From Incurvaria masculella (lineage: Eukaryota > Arthropoda > Insecta > Lepidoptera > Incurvariidae): DNA of 64,000 nt. Positions 31,264 through 43,377 of the stretch are shown here, piece after piece. Position 1 is the first letter of the stretch, and each line of letters starts with the position of its first letter. Under the pieces are notes generated by a model. That model searched no databases. It saw only the letters and a program-made list of their open reading frames with translations, and had not been told where the DNA came from. A program made the translations under genes and the position numbers. The stretch lies in contig OX335642.1 in NCBI GenBank assembly GCA_946894095.1, positions 12,535,021 to 12,599,020 on the forward strand, read 5' to 3'.

Positions 31264-31437
31264 TATAAGCCCCGATTGCACGAAGAGACGGCTGAGTTAA
31301 TCAATGTTCAAACACGTCAGTTTTGGTGAACCGCATAGAGCCCCTTCCATACTGTCCACAGAAAGTGACGTGTTTAATCATACTTTGACGTTGATTTAAA
31401 TTTTTTGTCCTTTCGTGCACTCGGCCCTAAGTTGTGC
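31264..31437. mobile_element. MITE, about 170 bp
   Basis: Left ccccgattgcacgaagagac ... aaacacgtcag and, in reverse, right agggccgagtgcacgaaagg ... taaacacgtcac form imperfect inverted ends of about 60 bp. Confidence 0.6.
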
Positions 31438-32457
31438 TTTTGATCTTCAAAATCACTGCCCGAAGTAAGAAAGGCCCCTCACATCACCCGACCACAAGTC
31501 AAAAGTCCAACAGACCGGTAATCAAAACCTACGCCGCAGGACATCCTCCAACTAGCGCGCCGCGCCAGCATCACGTATCGAGGCTTCTAAAACGGGATTA
31601 TATCCTCGGCAGGACGTGCGGATCCTGGCGGCAGATAGGAGCAGCGTGAGGCGGGGCGGCTTTTTAAAATTTCGACCGCGCCTTTTATGGCGGTGTTTAT
31701 TTCATGTTTACGACACTTGAGGCTTTTGAAGGATTCCGACAGTGTTGAGGAATGTCTCACCTATAAATTGCATCACCGTTACAATTTAATCGTGTAGAAA
31801 ATATACTGACTGAACTGACCAATAGTGAAAAATATATTTATTTATCTATCTCTTTGTTTATTTATGTAATTCATTCAGTAGGCTGAAATAATATTATTAA
31901 TAACGATTTTTGTTTTTGGGTTTGTTGCACTATAGCCAGTAATAGTGAAAAACATTTGCATACACCATCACACCGTGTTTCCAGAGGGATAAGCAAAGAT
32001 GATATTCAGTTTTTTAATTTAACAAACTTCCCAGAAGTCCGGTCCAGTATAAACACGTAAAATATAAGTTCTCATATCTTAAATTTGACGCGCGATTAGA
32101 AATATAACTAATATTATGAAAAAAAATCCTGATTGACAGAAATTTCGGATAAAGAATAGGTTTTTTATTTTAATGTGTAAAACGTAAAATGTAAAAGTAT
32201 GAATGATGAATAAACAATAAACAACAATAAACAATTATCATGTCGCATCATATCATCCAAATGGACTGCGTTCATTGATGTGTGCAGCCATACTTTTAAT
32301 AATAACACCGTCGCATTTCTCAGTTCCTTTGTGTTGGTCGAGTATCGTTTTATTGGTCCCGGTGCTTGATCGGTGCTGACAATCCGTACATAATTGACCG
32401 AGGGAAACGAGGGCTTCGATTGGTGATAAAGCATCACGCCTTGTGGATACCAAGGTG
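31438..32457. other. No recognised feature
   Basis: 31540-31690 is GC-rich with an open frame to 31649 (+) but no supported splice sites; the rest is AT-rich. Confidence 0.4.
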
Positions 32458-32613
32458 TGTTCCGAACCATGGAACAGCTCGTATTTATGAATAATTACAC
32501 TTTTCCAACTCAGAAAGAGAAATAAAGTGGTGCATAAACGATGCGGGGATTTGAAACCAGGAACCTTTGGTATGTAAGGCAACTCCCTGCGCAACTGAGC
32601 TACGAGCAGGCTT
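32458..32613 (-). mobile_element. SINE tRNA-like head and linker
   Basis: Minus strand: gctcgtagctcagttgcgca (A box), ggtttcaaatccccgc (B box), gcaccactttatttctcttt, ctgagttgg, cgagctgttccatggttcgg. The body is missing, so the copy stops at the head-body junction. Confidence 0.7.
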
Positions 32614-33108
32614 ACGAGAAAGTTTAGGCAAAGCAAACATAAGGCTGGATGAAGTCATAGAGACGATTCTGGGATTGCCAAATTGTATTCTATGCTTTTG
32701 CATGAGCCACCCGTTTAAAATCATATACACTGCCGCTGTTAGTCCTTAATAAACAGCCTATAAACCCGATGCAGGCTTAATCTTAATTAGAAAAGTCAAT
32801 CTTCACGTTAGCTTAACGCCTCCGAACTAGCACAATGGACGGTGCCGAGACAATGGGCTGACTTTCAAAAGCTACAATCAAAGTTTCGCAATAAAATTGT
32901 GAGCGCGCTAATAGTTTCAAGATCGGTGCGCTTAAGAATTCATTTGAGAGCGTGGTAAAGTTTGAGCGTCCCGCTGTGATGGTAAATATAGGGCAATTGG
33001 GCACTAAAAAAATATTTCAAATTGTTGTCTGTATTAGCACAGTTAAGACATTTGTGGAACAGTATTTCTTATTACCATTAATGTATTGTTTATTGGTTAC
33101 TGTTTATT
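32614..33108. other. No recognised feature
   Basis: Short open frames on both strands without motif. Confidence 0.4.
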
Positions 33109-33265
33109 CATCATCCATAGGCAGCACACTGCACTCGGATTTGTCATATTTTATTATTAGCCAGTTCAGCATTCACGGCGAAGAAGAACTGGCAAGAAAC
33201 TTCACTGATTTTTTTCAACGTCCACTTAGTCTAAGTTTACAAATTTATTTGCCAATGCTTACAGA
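33109..33265 (+). repeat. Unclassified repeat family U1, copy 2
   Basis: Near identical to 20528-20680 over its first 130 bases (gcactcggatttgtcatatt, agccagttcagcattcacgg, ggcaagaaacttcactg), and to 45113-45265 further on (tctaagtttacaaa). Confidence 0.75.
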
Positions 33266-33632
33266 AGTACGGGTTATTGTTACCCGTTTATGTCAATACA
33301 TTTAATTAATATTAATTTACAAAAATCTACCAATCACGCCGTATGCGTATTAACAACCGATTGAACAGTTAAACAGTTATTTTAATCGATTGAACATGAA
33401 CGATGATTTTGAAACGGTTATCCTGACCGATTGAATATCACATCCTCCTTTATCGGATCTGCGTAGCACTGGAGCTTGGAAGGGGAAGGACTCGGCTCGC
33501 CGCGGAGACTGTGCGGATAACTACTAATGAGGCGTGCGACTGTCCAGTTTCTAGAAGTACAGTAATTTTAACAGATTCGACAGTACCTTTTCTCTGAATA
33601 CAAAACGTAAGTGATATTGGAAACAATACTAA

Positions 33633-33970
33633 AGCGCTCGTAGCCTAGTGGCGCGGGGACTGGACTAGCGTAGCGCAGGCCTGGGTTAAATTCCGACATG
33701 CACCACCGTCTTTCTCCTCCCGAGTTCGTTAAGTGCATTTCGTCACGAATGCGAGCTGCTCCATGGTTCGGAATTCATGTAAAACTGTAGGTCCCCTTCC
33801 CCTACTAGCGGCAATGAAAAAATGTTTTCTATCTAGTTCAATTTAGCCGTGCTCATAAAGGGAAGGTCCTGGCATGGCACCTAATTCCTTCGGGAATGTG
33901 GTGTATTGAGCTTATATCATAACGGTAGTTGTGTGGTACTAGCCATCCATGTCAGGTCGCATACAAAAAA
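33633..33970 (+). mobile_element. SINE with tRNA-like head, internal deletion, 6-bp target duplication
   Basis: Head gctcgtagcctagtggcgcg with B box gggttaaattcc; linker as in 3133-3521. At about 33810 the sequence jumps from cccctactag to cggcaatgaa, losing some 65 bp of the body; the tail is complete. taaagc lies just before the head (33630) and again after the A-rich tail (33971), a plausible target-site duplication. Confidence 0.75.
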
Positions 33971-33976
33971 TAAAGC

Positions 33977-35045
33977 TAGATTTTTTTTCAACACAGTTAA
34001 GAAAACAATAAGAGAAAACAGTTAAGGCACACAGTTAAAAAAACGATTAAAATATGCAGTAACATTTCATGTTTAAGGTTAACTGTGTTCACTCAGAGTA
34101 ACCAATTTAGTTAGTTTGCTCTATTTTAACGTTTCAGACGGTTGTTATTATCTGAATTAACGTTACGTATTCCACTGATTTATTTTTTCTGGAAAGTTTT
34201 GCTTGAGTTTAATGTCACTAATTGAGAGTTAATTAAAATGAAGACAGAGAGATTTTAAAACCGAATAGAATAGGAAAGATAAGTGTGATGTGGTCGTTTC
34301 TCGCGACTCCGCTAATGGACTATTTGTGCATATATAATGAGTCAAAACATCGCCACCGCGAGCGAATGTGTCGAAAAGGGTTCGCCAAGTCCGCTCCCAC
34401 CCACACGAACCCTCCAATACGTTAACGTGTGGTATGTACTCTTGAGTTGGATTGGTAGTTTTAGAAAAACCCGAGCAGCGGGTGTCATAGTAGGCGCGCT
34501 AGATGACACATATCCTTCCTATTTTTATCTAAGGATTTTATGTAACCCACAAATCGATTTATTACTGAAGATAATAGGCCTGAGGGAACTTGCAAAATAT
34601 GAAAGACGTTACGTGTTTTTGTTACAGAAAGTAAAGTACCAGCAAATTACTAGAACAATGCCGAGGTGCTCCTTGCGTAATCCGCGTCAACGGTGTGACC
34701 CAACATTTGAATGCAGGCGCAGTTGTCAAGTAGACTTTAGGTTCTATTTTACTGGCGGAACCTGTACGAGTCGAATGAAACTTAAAGCATGAACGCTGCA
34801 TTTTATAACACCAGAGCACGTCACCCTTCAACTTATGACCTTAACGTCCTCATAAACCTAGTAGTCAACAACGGGGGTTTCTTGAAACGAAGGTCGTGGG
34901 TGGTGGCGCGGGTAGGTCGCTGGGTTTTTGTAAATGGGGTTTGTAAAAGGTAGGCCTACATAGGTTCGCAAAAAATAAAAGGTATGTGGTCCCATGCAAT
35001 GCACAATCTTCTAGGGGTTGGATAAAAGAAGGTGGGACGACTCAC
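33977..35045. other. No supported gene
   Basis: A 151-codon frame at 34337-34792 (+) is the longest non-repeat frame here, but its composition and mixed character give no family and no splice support. Confidence 0.4.
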
Positions 35046-35253
35046 CACGATGGAGACTTCCTGATGTGTGCGGGTGGCCACCACGCTTCTCCTTCTCCCA
35101 CAGGATGCGGTTCGGGAACGCTGCGTCCTCGACGATGAAGAGCACGGAAAGTTCCTTTCGATTGTTCGAGTTTCGAGCACACGCGGTACTGGCGAGGTAC
35201 TCCTGGGTACCTAAGGACCCGGCGGCGGCGAGATAGTTTTGGCGGTTCCGGTG
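35046..35253 (-). CDS. Candidate coding exon with GTGAGT donor
   Basis: On the minus strand one frame is open from a tag at 35254-35256, which could itself be an acceptor, to a donor GTGAGT just below 35046. It reads YLAAAGSLGTQEYLAS, then RKELSVLFIVEDAAFPNRIL and WEKEKRGGHPHTSGSLHRG, with G or C at most third positions; GC content is far above the flanks. It would exit in phase 1, the same phase as the - strand first exon at 53074-53398. No family recognised, and another frame is also open. Confidence 0.35.
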
Positions 35254-35449
35254 CTACGATGACATGGCGTGTCCGTGCATCGCGGTATCAAAAATTGCAC
35301 TGACAGCTGGGCCTTTCAGCCTTTTCAGCAGACGCTGTCAATCTTCGCTCCATCAGGTGAAAGAGTGAGAGGGACATTTGTATGCGGGGAACAAGGATAG
35401 GACTAGGGTCATGCACATTACATAGAACCACACAGCCATAGATTAAGCG

Positions 35450-35755
35450 AAGACATTATGGCCTAACCAGTGGGTTTAAATCCCAGGTGTGTATGTACCA
35501 CTTACTTTTTCATCCGAGGTCCTCTTCTCTATTTACTATGTGGTAAGGTTAAACCTGCCCAGGTTAGTACCATCGCATTGGATCAACGATGGTCGAATCG
35601 GCAATGTCCGTTCATTTCATTCGGTTCAATGTAGCCGTGCTTGTCCTGGTATAGCACCTAATTCCTTTGTACCTAATAAAATTTAGTGTTAGGGCTACTA
35701 TAATGACTGTAGGTGTGATATTAGCCATACACGTCCAGTTCCATAATACAAAAAA
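35450..35755 (+). mobile_element. SINE with remnant tRNA-like head, near full length
   Basis: B-box-like gggtttaaatccc, then ggtaaggttaaacctgccca, gtaccatcgcattggatcaa, gttcaatgtagccgtgc, taattcctttgtacc and gccatacacgtccagttcca. Confidence 0.7.
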
Positions 35756-36183
35756 AACATCGAACGAAGGGCGTAAAGAACGAAAGCTTGTTGTGGTAAC
35801 ATCTACATGTGCTTATAAGTAAATTAATACTTATTTATTTATTACATAATAAATATCCCAACGAAACAAGAATCAGCTACGCGAATTAATATCATTCTTG
35901 TTTTCCTAGGACGGGACGGGAACAAAACGCTTTATCCAGCATACCGTGAAAACAAATAAGAGATAATTTGATTTAGAACTAATTACAAACAAAATATTTG
36001 CTACATTGTATATATTAATTATTCCGACATAATTTTTCACGCGTACATTTTCATAATGTTGTTAGCCTGTGTTCCCTCAGCACTTTTGGAATCCTGATGT
36101 ACGTATTCTGATTTTCAGCAGTGGCGAAAAAAATAACGCGTTAATTTCACTCACCATACAAGCGGACCGGAAGGTCATTCGTC
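35756..36183. other. No recognised feature
   Basis: AT-rich spacer. Confidence 0.4.
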
Positions 36184-36320
36184 CTTTTTTTCTACTGAAC
36201 TTGGAAGGCTAATACAACACTTACTGTTATGATATTATCCCACAACTGCAAATACGAACTGGGTGCCATGCCAGGACGGGACGGGAACGGACAACTTTCA
36301 TTGGCGCTTCGACCATCGAA
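36184..36320 (-). mobile_element. SINE tail fragment
   Basis: Minus strand: tcgatggtcgaagcgccaat, ttgtccgttcccgtcccgtc, ctggcatggcacccagttcg, the tail and an A-run (T-run at 36184). Confidence 0.65.
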
Positions 36321-37431
36321 CATTATAAACAGAGCCGCAAGCAACATCTCATGCATGCCTGTTCCTCGGTGTTGATGACTGTTGTGGGTGGTAAGGCGCT
36401 ACCACGACGTGGTGAACTTGCCAGTCGGTGGAAGGGGCTGAATCTCGTTTATGCTCTCAGTCATAAAGTTACTTCGGTGGGTGCTTTGAAAAAGCCAGGC
36501 TCGTATCTGACAAGGGCTGCAATCAGTCGATATCAGATGGCGATCCCGCCTCCAAGCGGCCTGTCTGCACAAATAGTGAATTGATCAGGTGACACAGACT
36601 TGAAAGTATGTGAGACACAGATTATGCCAACATACCAAAAACGTACTTGGGGTAACAAAGCAAAGGTCGAATAGCTCGAAAATAAAATTCTCTGACCTTT
36701 GAACGAATATAACCTTTAAACTAATAAGAGGACCGAGACATGTTTCTGCAATTATTCCGGAGTCCTTCTTCGCGTTTCACCTCGCGCGGACTTTATTAAA
36801 GTTTTCTATTCCAGTAAATCTTTTATGAAATTCACAAAGGAGTCCGTCAGAATGAGTAGGTACTAACGTTTTATCATTCACAATAGAACCAACGGGCAAT
36901 GCTTAACGGCTTTTAGATTTTTTTCTTTGAATTTTAAGTGACGTAGAATGCCGAAGTTCTAGGAATTGTTTTTACCCATCGAATAACATAAAAAGCACGA
37001 CCTTCATTTAAGACTAGATGAATTAAATATGTTTTTCGAAGCCCTTAGTTCGACTTGTTACCTTAATTGGTGTTTACGCCGAACCGATGGACTGGCGTTT
37101 TAAATACGTATGGAGAAATTGAAGAGCGCGCGCAGCGGGCGTTGATCTGAGTTTGATTTTGACAGCTTGAAGAAGTAAAACCACAGAATAAGTTGTAATA
37201 AATCTATACACCTTTCCTCATTTATTTATTTATTTTTATTTCATTTCAATTGTACAATTTAATTCAATTTCTATAGTATAGCCGAACTGGGCGGTGTCGC
37301 CCGTGTCTCGGCTAGTCCTTTTTTTATTAGTAAGTTTATTACTAATTGCTATTGCAACAAAACCAATGAATCTGAAATTTTGAAAATGATTTGGCCGCGA
37401 CATATATGGCTATATTTAATATTTATAATTT
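36321..37431. other. No recognised gene
   Basis: 36340-36590 is GC-richer with an open + frame of no known family. Bases near 37324-37345 (tattagtaagtttattacta) resemble the end of the 27361 mini-element. Confidence 0.4.
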
Positions 37432-37670
37432 CCTAGCTGAGGTACCCAGCTCCGCCCGGGTCAAGGTCGCTTCGGACTGATGTCGGGCTGAGCATATTTT
37501 TTTATATGAGTTCCCCGCACAAACTATCATCCCCTGTTCACTCCCTTCGAGTTTAATTTTCTCCAAAAAAGATAGCCTGATTTCATAAAAATTGGCTCAG
37601 CGGTTTAGGCGCGAAAACGCAACAGACAGACAGAGTCACTTCCGCATTTCCATTGTTACTATGGGTTAGT
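37432..37670 (+). repeat. 'ccggctccgctcgggtc' interspersed repeat
   Basis: tagctgaggtacccagctcc, gcccgggtcaagg, gtttaattttctccaaaaaa, agatagcct, ggctcagcggtttaggcg and acagacagacagagtcactt follow the same order as in 51978-52245. Confidence 0.75.
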
Positions 37671-38302
37671 GTCTCGAAGTCCGTTTTGGCGTTTATAAAA
37701 AACTTTCTATGGGTCAAACAAGTTCGGACCACCGTTAAGAATGTTTCATCCATTTAAGGTTACATCATTGTTCAGAATTTTAAAGATAAAGATTCTAACG
37801 CTCGCAATATCGTTAATGATTGCAAAGATTAAAACCATTCTACGGCGTCTCGGCCCCGCTTAACTAAAGTTAATCACGTTACAGGAACCTGCCACAACAA
37901 TGAATATTCGTGAGCCTCAAAGAAAATGCAAATGACCTCACATAAAATCGGCCCGAACGTTCTCCATACATTCTACTCTCTGAAATCGAGCCGAAAAGTA
38001 TTCACAACTCACGACACCGAAGAGACAGCGAAACACGTCGATACAATTTCCTCGAATGTGGCGTTATTGGAAGGACATTAAATGTAAATTAAATGTATTA
38101 CATGCATTTATAAATTCGTTTATTAGTATAATTATTATGTAAGTAATGAAGTTATGAGGTTCGGCTTGTCCAGGCCATACAAAGTTTCATGTATACAGCA
38201 TAAAAGGTATTGGTGTTTAAAGCAGTATTAATTTAAATAATTTCAAGTTGATTACGTTTGTTATAATAGTATTTAGAAGTTTTACAACAGCCATACAACA
38301 AT
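37671..38302. other. No recognised feature
   Basis: AT-rich spacer. Confidence 0.4.
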
Positions 38303-38460
38303 CTGCGTTCACCATACAAACGTAGTTTATTCATCATTTGAAAACCACTTTTCCAATTTACTTGATATTTGGTAGCTTATGGCTTGATAGGTGGATTTTT
38401 GTTGTTCGAAAAAAAAAATATCCTGTGTCTATCAACAGCGAAAACAAAAAGACAATACCC
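38303..38460. mobile_element. Truncated copy of the 14888-15195 MITE
   Basis: ccatacaaacgtagtttatt, catttgaaaaccacttttcc and acttgatatttggtagctta match one arm of that element; the other arm is missing. A SINE head follows at 38478. Confidence 0.7.
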
Positions 38461-38477
38461 TTCTCTGTGTGAGCTAC

Positions 38478-38597
38478 GAAATGAATTTATCCAACTCAGA
38501 AAGAGAAACAAAGTGGTGCATGAACGGGCGGGAATTTGAACCCAGATTTCTAGGATGGAAGGCAAGTCCACCCGGCTCTGATGTACGAGCCGTACAA
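38478..38597 (-). mobile_element. SINE tRNA-like head and linker
   Basis: Minus strand: ggctcgtacatcagagccgg (A-box region), gggttcaaattcccgcccg (B box), tgcaccactttgtttctctt, tctgagttggataaattc. Body absent. Confidence 0.7.
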
Positions 38598-39061
38598 AAT
38601 GTACCGTACAAATGGTTCCCCGGAATGATTGTAGTGTAAGTGGAGTCCCTGTATCGCGTTTTGACTAAAAAGTGTATTTGTATTAAACATTAATACATTT
38701 TAATAATATCATTTAATGTTAGCTCAACCTTTTAGATGATTTTAAAAAACCGTTTCCCACGTCTGCTACTTTGTAGCAGGTCTCCGTACTGGCATGGACT
38801 GAGTAAATTCCTTTAAAAACAGGAGAGCTACACCGAAGGCGAGGGCGGTGAGACGGAGCGGGGACGCCAACCTCAACAGACGGACAGACGGACGCCATAG
38901 ACTTATGAAAATCACTCGAATATTACAAGGTGGATGATGGTTTTTGAGGAAATAAAGACATATTTTTATGAGCCGGGCCCCGTTACTCTAAGATAAGAAA
39001 AATGGTTACGATGGTAAATTACCCCGCTGGGTGAACAGACAAGAGAGTGATTCAATATGAC
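38598..39061. other. No recognised feature
   Basis: Includes an acagacggacagacggacgc stretch (38877) that may be a fragment of the repeat at 39062. Confidence 0.35.
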
Positions 39062-39360
39062 GTTTTTAGGGTTCCGTAACCAAAGGGTGAAAACGGAACC
39101 CTATTACTAAGCTTCCGCTGTCCGTCCGTCCGTCCGTCTGTCACAGGGCTGTATCTCATGAACCGCGATAGGTAGGCAGCTGAAATTTTCACAGAGTGTG
39201 TATTTATTTTGTTGCTATAACAAGAAATAGGCAAAATAAAAATACAAAAAAAAATAAAGGGGGGCCCCATACAAAAAACGTGATTTTTTTGTGTTAAATC
39301 CTGTACGATGGTACGGAACCCTTCGTGTGCGAGTCCGACTAGCACTTGACCGGTTTTTTA
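39062..39360 (-). repeat. 'cgagtcggactcg ... acggacgg' repeat, full length
   Basis: Reads from its own 5' end on the minus strand as aaaaccggtcaagtgctagt, cggactcgcacacgaagggt, tccgtaccat, then an AT-rich part, ggcaacaaa-type block, acagacggacggacggacgg, cggaagcttagtaatagggt and the terminal hairpin. About 300 bp, no coding capacity. Confidence 0.85.
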
Positions 39361-40595
39361 CGTACCATGCTCACGTTCGAACGACGCATTATTCGGTCAA
39401 GTGGAGTGAAATTTACTATTCAGTATGGTATGAAATGTATGGCATAGTATGAAACGTAAGATTAAATCACTCACTTGCCTGTTCACACTTGGAGTTTTTT
39501 TTAGCATGTTAACCCCACAGTAAACTCGAGTTTAATTAAGCATTATTTGGTTCTAGGTGTTGGTCAGAATATCATACAGGAATAGTATTCATGTTTAATT
39601 ATTGATGTTGCTCTCAAACGATAAATGAACGAATAAAAAATATTTGTACTTTGACTTTCGGCGAACTTAATTGTCGGTTTTCCTTCCATAAAAAATTACG
39701 AAACCAGGAATGTGTTTACACATAATGAACGAAAATAAACGAATACACGAATAAACCATTATGATCTTAATTTGTCTGTAGGGGTAGTCTGCATTGAAAG
39801 AGATTTATTGAAAGAAATAATTTTATTTAGAAAAAAAAATTTATTTTGACTTCAGTTTCTTGTCGGTTTGATTAGTTCGAGGAATAAATTATTAGAAGAC
39901 ATATACGTCTTAAAAGTATGGTACATACCAGTAGAGTCATGGCACTGCTTACCCTTTAGTAAATAAGCTTGATAAGCGAACACGTATTTTAAACAACATC
40001 GATATGAACAAGTCCTGCTTTGCCGTTCTTTTTGTCTATGGATGAACGTATTCTTTGTTCAAGTTTACGCTATTTGCGTACCCACTGAAGCTTTTCAGAC
40101 GTCACCCCTAGATAAAGCTCTTCGATATCGTATACATACTATGTTCATATACAATATACAATATAGAGGACGAGCCGAGTATCGAGTGCAATTTCGCAGA
40201 GATGTTGTTTTTCGAGGAGACTTCATTTGCTTAGCAAATATTGAGAGTGTTTCTTTTATCAGAAGAAAGTCTTTCGGATATTAAACGCGAGGTATTTTTC
40301 CATATTCTAGGCTGTTCCAAGTAGAATCTGAGCACCTGGAAAAACCATTTGGTATATCTTTTGCGGATTAAGCATGATGGCCAGATTTTTTTTCTTAAAT
40401 GTTATTGGGCTTCAGCAGTTGTAGCCATATTAAGTGCTCTAATTAATAGTTGATGGTAAAAAAAACTTAACCTATATTTATCCAACAAATCATAATTTGA
40501 TTGAATTAATTAATATAAAATTGAATTAATAACACACTCGACAAGGGTACGAAAATTGTAGTTACCTTAAAAAAAAATCTTTTTAATTTAACCAA
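39361..40595. other. No recognised feature
   Basis: AT-rich with short open frames; nothing supported. Confidence 0.45.
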
Positions 40596-40625
40596 CATCG
40601 GGCTTCCACTGTAAAATGGTCGGGG
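40596..40625. repeat. End fragment related to the 4762-5070 MITE
   Basis: ccaacatcgggcttccactg, then taaaatgg matches the right end of that element (ccaacgtcgggctttaaccg, taaaat). Confidence 0.55.
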
Positions 40626-41996
40626 TTTCCAAAACAGACGCACAAAAAAAAAAAAAAAAAAACCTACTAAACACCCTAAAAACGTGCATTTCTGCGATAC
40701 CGCATCTTGGTAAAAAAAATTTTTTTTTATACTATAACCATTCCATGTCACACAACTATAGTCGGAATAGGAAGAGTGATGCCGTGGTCTATAAAAAAAA
40801 TAACCAAGGTTTATGTCGGTGCCCGCAAGTCGTTTTTACAACCAACGTTGGGTTGCGTCAGGTTAGGTTGGGTTGGGTTATTACCTTAAATTGTTGATAA
40901 ATATTCTGGTCACCTGGCAATAACAAAACCGCTAAGGTCAACGCCCCGCCGCCAAGTGCGGGAATTACGAAATTGTATGCAAACTTTGACAATTTTTTTT
41001 CCTATGAAGGAGAAGTTTTTGCACAAAATTTTTTTGCTGTCGACCTTCTTTATAGTCACTCTTTCGTCCTATCCACCCAGCTAGTTGATAAGAATGCGTC
41101 TGTCTTGGAAACCCCACCCGTAAAACATCCTTAGAATAAATATATTCATTCACTACTTTATCTGTCCGAATCCTTTGCTTAATCCATGGTTTACTTTAAA
41201 GATGAAGTTGATTTTTGCAAAGTAACGATGGTACTTGGAATTTGGGTATCTTGTTTCAGAAAATCCTCAAGAAAGTAAACATTAATATTATATTTTTGCA
41301 TCTGGTTTCTAATATTGAATAGATTCGCTACTTAAGGCAGCTAATGTTGACTTTAAAACTTATTAAGATTCTGCGCAGTCTTGGTGTAAAATAAAACAAA
41401 TCAATTTACAAAAATAAAACTGCAAGAAGTTAACTTCGGAAACATGATTATGGCCATTCCATTTTTACACAATCGTTATGGATGCAAAAGATAAATAAAT
41501 AAAAGAAAAATAAATGATAAAAATGAGAACAAAATAAGGCTCGAATTACGTTTCACTCAACATCAAATAGGAAAGATCTAAAATTAGTAGCCTACGTTGT
41601 ATTTAAATCCATCAAATTGGGTCACCCGGTGACGCAAGGGTACGGACATTTTCCGAAATAAATTGCGACAAAAGTTGGGGAGTTTTCGCGTGGAATCTGA
41701 TTAAACTTCTTGACAACTGGCCAGAAAGCGTTTTGTTCCCTTTGTAAGGCGCCTGGCTCACGAGTGAAAACTCCATTGAAAAATGGACGAAACTCGCATA
41801 GCTTTGTAGCAGGGAAAACCCGATTCCAGTTAGAACTAGTTTTCACTGGCCACGACTAGACCGCCGTATATCATACGTACTGTCAAAATACTAACTCATA
41901 ATACCGCGATTTGGCATTTACATAGGTACGGCACCTACATTGAATTATACGAAAAACCGGTAACTTTGTTTATGCTGCTTAGACCATCTTTTACTA
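40626..41996. other. No recognised gene; short TTAGG-like patch
   Basis: 40856-40881 (gcgtcaggttaggttgggtt) resembles degenerate insect telomere repeats but is far too short to call. Otherwise AT-rich. Confidence 0.35.
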
Positions 41997-42080
41997 ATGC
42001 ATGGTAACGACTCAGGCGGATTTAGGTCCTACCACTTAGTAAGCACAAAAGGGACCCACTTACATGTCTCTTCTTATCTT
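41997..42080 (-). mobile_element. SINE body fragment, decayed
   Basis: gcatggtaacgactcaggcg, ggtcctaccacttagtaagc, agggacccac is the reverse of the body start (gggtccc, taggtggtaggg, gcccgggttggtaccatcgc). Confidence 0.5.
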
Positions 42081-42480
42081 ACATGGGTCTCTCTCCATGA
42101 AGGAACCCAAATTATCGAAGCGAACTCACATTTGCGAGTCCGAGTTTGATTTGACAACTTCCGCATAGGCGCCGTAAATACATACGTGGATGTTTCCGTA
42201 TACCCTGACTCCGCGTTAATATACAAATCGATAGTCCGTGTTTAATTTTGAAGATGTATAACCACACAACAATTTACCAAAATTGTATGTGTTTGACGTT
42301 TTTCCGTAACTTCAAAGCTCCGTTAACGCTAAATTAGCAACAAAAAAGTCTCTAAACGTACGTAAGTCTGGAAAATCAATTACATTATTATTGCGGCAGA
42401 AGGGTCGCCGGGAAAATGCCAGATTTTATATTAACGACAAGTAGTAAAAAAAACCTTTTTGGTTTTTGTTTTAAATCTTT
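42081..42480. other. No recognised feature
   Basis: AT-rich spacer. Confidence 0.4.
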
Positions 42481-42537
42481 TATGTTGGTATTGAACCATT
42501 CGTGTGCAAGTTCGACTCGCACTCGACCTGTTTTTTT
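42481..42537 (-). repeat. 5' fragment of the 'cgagtcggactcg' repeat
   Basis: ggtattgaaccattcgtgtg, caagttcgactcgcactcga is a degraded reverse copy of the repeat's first 50 bases. Confidence 0.6.
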
Positions 42538-43377
42538 GTTTAAACGCGCTCATCTCTGAAACTACCAGTCGGATGACAAATTTTTTTTTTGCATTTGACA
42601 GCGACTTATTGAGAATTATAATAGGCTATTTATCATCACGGTATGGCCTTAGTGGCCGCGAAAAAATAAAAAACATCTGAAAGAACGCCAAGCGAGCGGG
42701 GGCCGAAACGAAATCGACCCTAGCATAGCCCGAAACCTAACCTCGTACAAACTAAATGCGGATTCACTGAGCGTACGCTCAAAGATCGGACCACCGGAAG
42801 GAACACCCAAAAATCGGCTTTCCATCATTATCCCCAATTGGAATCCTCCGGCACCTGTTTTCCGGCCCTATTTACTGCGACCCCGCGATCCCCGGCTTCC
42901 TCCGCCGACATTCGTCTCATTCAAACTCGCGTTTCCGTCCGCCGCCTAATGCCGCCGTACATCAGGGCGGGCGGCGCGCGGTACATCCGTCACGCTATAT
43001 CGGGATTTACGGTGGTAACGCGCGCCAATACCGCGCACTCGGTAACGCATCGCCCGATCCGTTTGAGTTATCGTGTCAATATTGAATTGGATGGACAAGT
43101 CGCACTGCTTAAAGGGACGAGGGGAGAGGGAAGATTTTGAAGAAACGAAGGACGTACAGCTTGTGCTCTAGGAGCTAGAGGACTAGCCTTACATGCGAGC
43201 GGTTGTAGGAACAAATCCTCGCCCCGGTCATGCACCACTTTTCGGCAACTCTAGATTTAAAAAAAATATAGTTAACATCACTAAGGAATTAATAGCAATG
43301 TCCTTTCTTAAGAACAAAAATGGGCAATAACATTATTAATAGAACTATTGTTATTAATATTCCACCAAAGCTAGTCA
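42538..43377. other. GC-rich island without a supported gene
   Basis: 42660-43140 is strongly GC-rich compared with its surroundings, with a 100-codon + frame (42838-43140) and a 62-codon - frame. Neither has splice support or a recognisable family. Could be a CpG-rich 5' region. Confidence 0.35.

Noticed and set aside
34337..34792. 151-codon + strand open frame
   Set aside because: No domain, no family, no supporting splice or start context; length is within chance for 64 kb.
40850..40882. Interstitial telomeric (TTAGG)n array
   Set aside because: Only two or three degenerate units; the ctaacc-rich patch at 23705 is equally weak.
43075..43100. SINE fragment (attgaattggatggacaa)
   Set aside because: Short match without flanking body sequence; could be chance.
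42838..43140. 100-codon + strand frame in a GC-rich island
   Set aside because: Open frame explained by GC-rich composition; no splice sites or family.
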